This document shows, in pieces, positions 59,652 to 64,000 of a stretch of 64,000 bases of DNA. The translations under genes and the position numbers were made by a program. The notes below the pieces were generated by a model. It did no database searches, was not told the origin of the DNA, and was given only the letters and a program-made list of their open reading frames with translations. The stretch is taken from contig NZ_VIUE01000001.1 in NCBI RefSeq assembly GCF_007828215.1, forward strand, positions 124,001 to 188,000, written 5' to 3'. The first letter of the stretch is position 1. Each line of letters begins with the position of its first letter. This DNA is from Pseudomonas sp. SJZ074 (GTDB taxonomy: Bacteria; Pseudomonadota; Gammaproteobacteria; Pseudomonadales; Pseudomonadaceae).

Positions 59652-60869
59652 TTAAGTCCGATACTCAGCGTTGATCTTGACGTACTCGTGGGACAAGTCA
59701 GTGGTCCAGATCGTCTCGCTGCAATCACCGCGCCCCAGCTCGATGCGGATGGTGATTTCTTCCTGTTGCATCACCGCCGCCCCCTGGGCCTCGGTGTAGG
59801 TCGCGGCGCGGGCGCCCTGGCTGGCGATGCAGACTTCGCCGAGGAACACGTCGATCTTGCTCACGTCCAGGTCCGGCACGCCGGCACGGCCGACCGCCGC
59901 GAGGATCCGCCCCCAGTTCGGGTCAGAGGCGAAGAGCGCGGTCTTGATCAGCGGCGAATGCGCCACGGTGTAGCCGACATCCAGGCATTCCTGATGATTG
60001 CCACCACCGTTGACTTGCACAGTCACAAACTTGGTTGCACCCTCGCCGTCACGGACGATGGCCTGGGCCACTTCCATGCACACTTCGAACACCGCCTGCT
60101 TCAGGGCCGCGAACAGCGGGCCGCTGGCTTCGGTGATTTCCGGCAGGTTGGCCTTGCCGGTGGCGATCAGCATGCAGCAGTCGTTGGTCGATGTATCGCC
60201 GTCGATGGTAATGCGGTTGAACGACTTGTTCGCGCCGTCGAGCATCAGGTCCTGCAGCACCTGGCGGGAGACTTTGGCGTCAGTCGCGATGTAGCCGAGC
60301 ATGGTCGCCATGTTCGGGCGGATCATGCCGGCGCCCTTGCTGATGCCGGTGACGGTGACGGTGACGCCGTCGTGCTGGAATTGACGGCTCGCGCCCTTGG
60401 GCAAGGTGTCGGTGGTCATGATGCCGGTGGCGGCGGCGGCCCAGTTGTTTTCCGACAGGTCATCGAGGGCGGCCTGCAGCGCACCTTCGATCTTCTCGAC
60501 CGGCAGCGGCTCACCGATCACACCCGTGGAGTACGGTAGCACCTGAGCGGCGTCAACGCCGGTCAGCTCGGCCAGCTTGGCGCAGGTGCGCTCGGCGGCG
60601 GCCAGCCCTGGCGCACCGGTGCCTGCATTGGCATTGCCGGTGTTGGTCAGCAGGTAGCGCACCGGCCCCTGGACACGTTGCTTGGCCAGGATGACCGGGG
60701 CGGCACAAAAGGCGTTGAGGGTGAATACGCCGGCAACCGTCGAGCCTTCGGCGCAACGCATGACCACCACATCCTTGCGCCCGGGGCGCTTGATGCCCGC
60801 CGAGGCGATACCGAGTTCAAAACCGGCAACCGGGTGCAACGTTGGCAACGGACCAAGACCAACAGCCAT
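59652..60869 (-). CDS. argJ: Bifunctional ornithine acetyltransferase/N-acetylglutamate synthase
   Basis: A 405-residue ArgJ. The self-cleavage site is [17 protein letters not shown], where the Thr of MATML becomes the N-terminal nucleophile of the beta chain. [20 protein letters not shown] and [16 protein letters not shown] are also typical. It recycles the acetyl group in arginine biosynthesis. The ATG at 60869 has GAGGAG upstream. Located between secA and the Nudix gene as in other pseudomonads. Confidence 0.97.
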   Translation of the reverse strand: MAVGLGPLPTLHPVAGFELGIASAGIKRPGRKDVVVMRCAEGSTVAGVFTLNAFCAAPVILAKQRVQGPVRYLLTNTGNANAGTGAPGLAAAERTCAKLAELTGVDAAQVLPYSTGVIGEPLPVEKIEGALQAALDDLSENNWAAAATGIMTTDTLPKGASRQFQHDGVTVTVTGISKGAGMIRPNMATMLGYIATDAKVSRQVLQDLMLDGANKSFNRITIDGDTSTNDCCMLIATGKANLPEITEASGPLFAALKQAVFEVCMEVAQAIVRDGEGATKFVTVQVNGGGNHQECLDVGYTVAHSPLIKTALFASDPNWGRILAAVGRAGVPDLDVSKIDVFLGEVCIASQGARAATYTEAQGAAVMQQEEITIRIELGRGDCSETIWTTDLSHEYVKINAEYRT

Positions 60870-60969
60870 GAATGCGCTCCTCAATAAATGTATGTCTGAA
60901 TCAAATGGCAAAACGCCGCGACAGAGGTTGCCTGTCGCGGCGCGGGTCGTTCAGCGTTTGAGACGGGCG

Positions 60970-63711
60970 TTACTGGATCTGCCCGTGGCAATGCTTGTAT
61001 TTCTTGCCCGAACCGCAGTAGCACAACTCGTTACGGCCCAGCTTCTGCTCGTTGCGCACCGGCGCGGTCGCCAGGGCGACATCCACATCGACCCCCTCTT
61101 CCTGAGCCTGGGTCACTTCCAGGCCTGGGGCTTCGGCGTGTTCGAACTGCATGCGCGCGGCCAGGGCCTCGGCTTCCTGACGCAGTCGGGCTTCCTCTTC
61201 GGCCGGGTCTTCGCGGCGGACCTGAACGTGGGACAGCACACGGATCGAGTCGCGCTTGATCGAATCCAGCAGCTCGGAGAACAAGGTGAAGGATTCACGC
61301 TTGTATTCCTGCTTCGGGTTCTTCTGGGCGTAACCGCGCAAATGGATACCGTGGCGCAGGTGATCCATGGTCGACAGGTGGTCTTTCCACAGGTCGTCCA
61401 GTACCCGCAGCACAATCTGCTTCTCGAAGGAGCGCAGCGCTTCGGCGCCAGCCTGGTCTTCCTTCTCGTTGTACGCGGCGATCAGTTCGGCCAGCAGCTT
61501 TTCGCGCAGGGTTTCTTCGTACAGGTGGTCGTCTTCGTCGAGCCACTGCTGGATCGGCAACGACACGCCGAAGTCGCTGCGCAAGGCAGCTTCCAGGCCG
61601 GCAATGTCCCACTGCTCCGGCAGCGACTGTGGTGGAATGTGGGCGCTGACGGTTGCGTCGAGCACTTCCTGGCGGAAGTCGGCGATGGTGTCGCCGATGT
61701 TGTCGGCGGCCAACAAACTGTTACGCATGTGATAGATCACTTTACGCTGTTCGTTGTTGACGTCGTCGAACTCGAGCAATTGCTTGCGGATATCGAAGTT
61801 GCGTCCTTCGACCTTGCGCTGGGCCTTTTCGATGGCGTTCGTCACCATCCGGTGTTCGATCGCTTCGCCAGGCTGCATGCCCAGAGCCTTCATGAAGTTC
61901 TTCACCCGGTCAGAGGCGAAGATACGCATCAGGCTGTCTTCCAGGGACAGGTAGAAGCGGCTGGAACCGGCGTCACCCTGGCGACCGGCACGGCCACGCA
62001 ACTGGTTGTCGATACGGCGCGATTCATGGCGCTCGGAAGCGATCACCTGCAAACCACCGGACTCGAGCACCTGCTGGTGACGCTTCTGCCAGTCGGCCTT
62101 GATCTGCGCGATCTGCTCGGGGGTCGGGTTTTCCAGGGAGGCGACTTCCACTTCCCAGTTGCCGCCCAGCAGGATGTCGGTACCACGACCAGCCATGTTG
62201 GTGGCGATGGTCAACGCACCCGGGCGACCGGCCTGGGCGATGATCTCGGCTTCCTTCTCGTGGAACTTGGCGTTGAGGACCTTGTGCTCGATGCCTTCCT
62301 TGTTGAGCAATGCGGACATGTGCTCGGAGGTTTCGATGGTGGCGGTACCCACCAGGATCGGACGACCCTGGGCCATGCCGTCCTTGATGTCGTTGATGAT
62401 CGCCGCGTACTTCTCTTCGGCGGTCAGGAACACCAGGTCGTTGTAGTCTTTACGCGCCAGCGGCTTGTTCGTCGGGATCACCACTACTTGCAGGCCGTAG
62501 ATCTGGTGGAACTCGAACGCTTCGGTGTCGGCGGTACCGGTCATGCCGGACAGCTTGTTGTACAGGCGGAAGTAGTTCTGGAAGGTGGTCGAGGCCAGTG
62601 TCTGGCTCTCGGCCTGGATATTCAGGCCTTCCTTGGCTTCGATGGCCTGGTGCAGGCCTTCGGACAGGCGACGGCCCGGCATGGTACGACCGGTGTGTTC
62701 GTCGACCAGCACCACCTGGCCGTCCTGCACGATGTATTCGACGTTGCGATGGAACAGCTTGTGGGCACGCAGGCCGGCATAGACGTGGGTCAGCAGGCCT
62801 AGGTTATGGGCCGAATACAGGCTTTCGCCTTCGGCCAGCAGGCCGACGCGGGTCAGCACTTCCTCGATGTACTGGTGGCCGGCTTCGTTGAGTTCGACCT
62901 GACGGGTCTTCTCGTCAACGGTGAAGTGCCCGGCCTGGGTCACTTCGCCTTCCACTTCCTCGACGTGCAGCTTGAGCTGCGGGATCAACTTGTTGATCTC
63001 CATGTACAGCTTGGAGCTGTCCTCGGCCTGACCGGAAATGATCAGCGGGGTACGGGCTTCGTCGATGAGGATGGAGTCGACTTCGTCGATGACCGCGAAA
63101 TTGAGTTCGCGCTGGAATTTTTCTTCCAGGCTGAACGCCATGTTGTCGCGCAGGTAATCGAAACCGAATTCGTTGTTGGTGCCGTAGGTGATGTCGGCAG
63201 CGTAGGCGGCACGCTTCTCTTCCGGCGGTTGGAACGGCGTGACCACGCCGACGGTCAGCCCGAGGAATTCGTACAGCGGGCGCATCCAGTTGGCGTCGCG
63301 GCGAGCCAGGTAGTCGTTGACCGTCACCACATGCACGCCCTTGCCGGACAATGCGTTGAGGTAGACGCCCAGGGTCGCCACCAGGGTTTTACCCTCACCG
63401 GTGCGCATTTCGGCGATCTTGCCTTCGTGCAGGGTCATGCCGCCGATCAACTGGACGTCGAAGTGGCGCATGCCCATGACCCGCTTGCCGGCTTCGCGGG
63501 CAACCGCAAAGGCTTCGGGCAGGAGCTGGTCGAGGGTTTCCCCCTTGGCGATGCGGTCCTTGAATTCGGCAGTCTTGGCGCGTAACTGATCGTCCGAAAG
63601 GGCCACCATTTGCTCTTCGAAGGCATTGACGATCTGTACCGTCTTGAGCATGCGTTTGACTTCACGCTCGTTCTTGCTTCCAAAGAGTTTCTTTAACAAA
63701 GGCGCAAACAT
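60970..63711 (-). CDS. secA: Preprotein translocase ATPase SecA
   Basis: A 913-residue SecA. Walker [18 protein letters not shown]-type [18 protein letters not shown], helicase motifs [17 protein letters not shown] and [15 protein letters not shown], and a C-terminal zinc-binding [19 protein letters not shown] that binds SecB. It drives protein export through SecYEG. The ATG at 63711 gives [15 protein letters not shown], the family start. Confidence 0.98.
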   Translation of the reverse strand: MFAPLLKKLFGSKNEREVKRMLKTVQIVNAFEEQMVALSDDQLRAKTAEFKDRIAKGETLDQLLPEAFAVAREAGKRVMGMRHFDVQLIGGMTLHEGKIAEMRTGEGKTLVATLGVYLNALSGKGVHVVTVNDYLARRDANWMRPLYEFLGLTVGVVTPFQPPEEKRAAYAADITYGTNNEFGFDYLRDNMAFSLEEKFQRELNFAVIDEVDSILIDEARTPLIISGQAEDSSKLYMEINKLIPQLKLHVEEVEGEVTQAGHFTVDEKTRQVELNEAGHQYIEEVLTRVGLLAEGESLYSAHNLGLLTHVYAGLRAHKLFHRNVEYIVQDGQVVLVDEHTGRTMPGRRLSEGLHQAIEAKEGLNIQAESQTLASTTFQNYFRLYNKLSGMTGTADTEAFEFHQIYGLQVVVIPTNKPLARKDYNDLVFLTAEEKYAAIINDIKDGMAQGRPILVGTATIETSEHMSALLNKEGIEHKVLNAKFHEKEAEIIAQAGRPGALTIATNMAGRGTDILLGGNWEVEVASLENPTPEQIAQIKADWQKRHQQVLESGGLQVIASERHESRRIDNQLRGRAGRQGDAGSSRFYLSLEDSLMRIFASDRVKNFMKALGMQPGEAIEHRMVTNAIEKAQRKVEGRNFDIRKQLLEFDDVNNEQRKVIYHMRNSLLAADNIGDTIADFRQEVLDATVSAHIPPQSLPEQWDIAGLEAALRSDFGVSLPIQQWLDEDDHLYEETLREKLLAELIAAYNEKEDQAGAEALRSFEKQIVLRVLDDLWKDHLSTMDHLRHGIHLRGYAQKNPKQEYKRESFTLFSELLDSIKRDSIRVLSHVQVRREDPAEEEARLRQEAEALAARMQFEHAEAPGLEVTQAQEEGVDVDVALATAPVRNEQKLGRNELCYCGSGKKYKHCHGQIQ

Positions 63712-64000
63712 ATCGGCAGGATCTTCCACACTAAAGGGATGGAGGGCGGCCCCATGAGTCGCCCGTGCAGCCCTCATGGCCGCATGCGAACGAGCATTCT
63801 ACCCGGAAACGATGGTGAGGAAAGTGGCGTTATCCACGATGCTGGCACAGCGCTGTGACGGGGCCCTCCTAAAATAAGGGCTTTTACGCGAAGTTCAACC
63901 CACAAAACGCATAACTTCCTACTGTTTGTGTGAGTAAACAGCCATTGCCCGAAGCGTACCTGGCACTTTCTGCTACCATGGCGCCTCTGTCACTCGCGGT
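63712..64000. promoter_or_regulatory. Leader and promoter region upstream of secA
   Basis: Contains the secA leader on the minus strand and, further right, AT-rich sequence (CCTAAAATAAGGGCTTTTAC) with a weak GCCCT/AGGGC hairpin at 63863-63881. No complete gene is seen; a neighbouring gene probably begins beyond the right edge. No strong promoter match is claimed. Confidence 0.4.

Noticed and set aside
60682..62802. A 706-codon plus-strand frame across secA and argJ
   Set aside because: Antisense shadow of secA; no domain and no ribosome-binding site.
63935..63978. Sigma-54-like TGGCACTTTCTGCT near the right edge
   Set aside because: The GG-to-GC spacing is 8 bases, not 10, so it does not fit a -24/-12 element.

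Overview
The window is a stretch of chromosome from a Pseudomonas, most likely the P. fluorescens group. The evidence is GlpM, OprL-type Pal, an OprD-family porin, a GcsR-type regulator beside the glycine cleavage genes, the order queC-queE-cpoB-pal-tolB-tolA-tolR-tolQ-ybgC-ruvBAC-yebC-aspS, and many copies of REP-type palindromes with the GTGGGAGCGGGCTTGCTCGCGAA core. Coding density is high and GC-rich with strong third-position bias, which produces many long false antisense reading frames.

Layout. (1) 1-3.8 kb: the 3' end of a DctD-like sigma-54 activator, glpM, an NAD(P)-binding oxidoreductase, a secreted metallo-beta-lactamase-fold protein and its divergent LysR neighbour. (2) 3.9-11.7 kb: gcsR, then the operon gcvH-gcvP-sdaA-gcvT. 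The leader carries palindromic sites, a perfect IHF consensus and a sigma-54 -24/-12 element. The operon should turn glycine into one-carbon units and serine into pyruvate. (3) 11.7-14.1 kb: a cold-shock gene, an RDD protein and nadA. (4) 14.1-35.3 kb: an accessory region between core nadA and tRNA-Lys. It holds copABCD, two transporters, an unassigned six-gene operon with a divergent LysR regulator (21.1-29.1 kb), orphan leuCD, a LysR-DctA-haloacetate dehalogenase group, and a decayed IS30-type transposase beside the tRNA. (5) 35.4-47.9 kb, all on the minus strand: tRNA-Lys, queuosine genes, Tol-Pal, Ruv, yebC, aspS and a zinc-ribbon protein. (6) 48-58.3 kb: a ribbon-helix-helix protein, a Dps-like protein, a membrane-anchored cold-shock-domain protein, slyX, a HIT protein, an OprD porin, MscS, YajQ, PanE-like, a histidine kinase and a cobalamin adenosyltransferase. 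(7) 58.4-64 kb: a Nudix/ThiE-like fusion, argJ and secA.

The most interesting locus is the minus-strand operon 28040-21138. It encodes a thermostable-hemolysin/GNAT-like protein, an AMP-forming ligase, a clavaminate-synthase-like Fe(II) oxygenase, a class III aminotransferase homologue that has lost both its PLP lysine and PLP aspartate, an intact class III aminotransferase, and an amidase. Neighbouring genes overlap or lie within 9 bp, so they are probably co-translated. It looks like a small-molecule pathway that I cannot assign to any known product. Start codons were chosen from ribosome-binding sites and family lengths. No database search was possible, so family calls rest on motifs recognised by eye.
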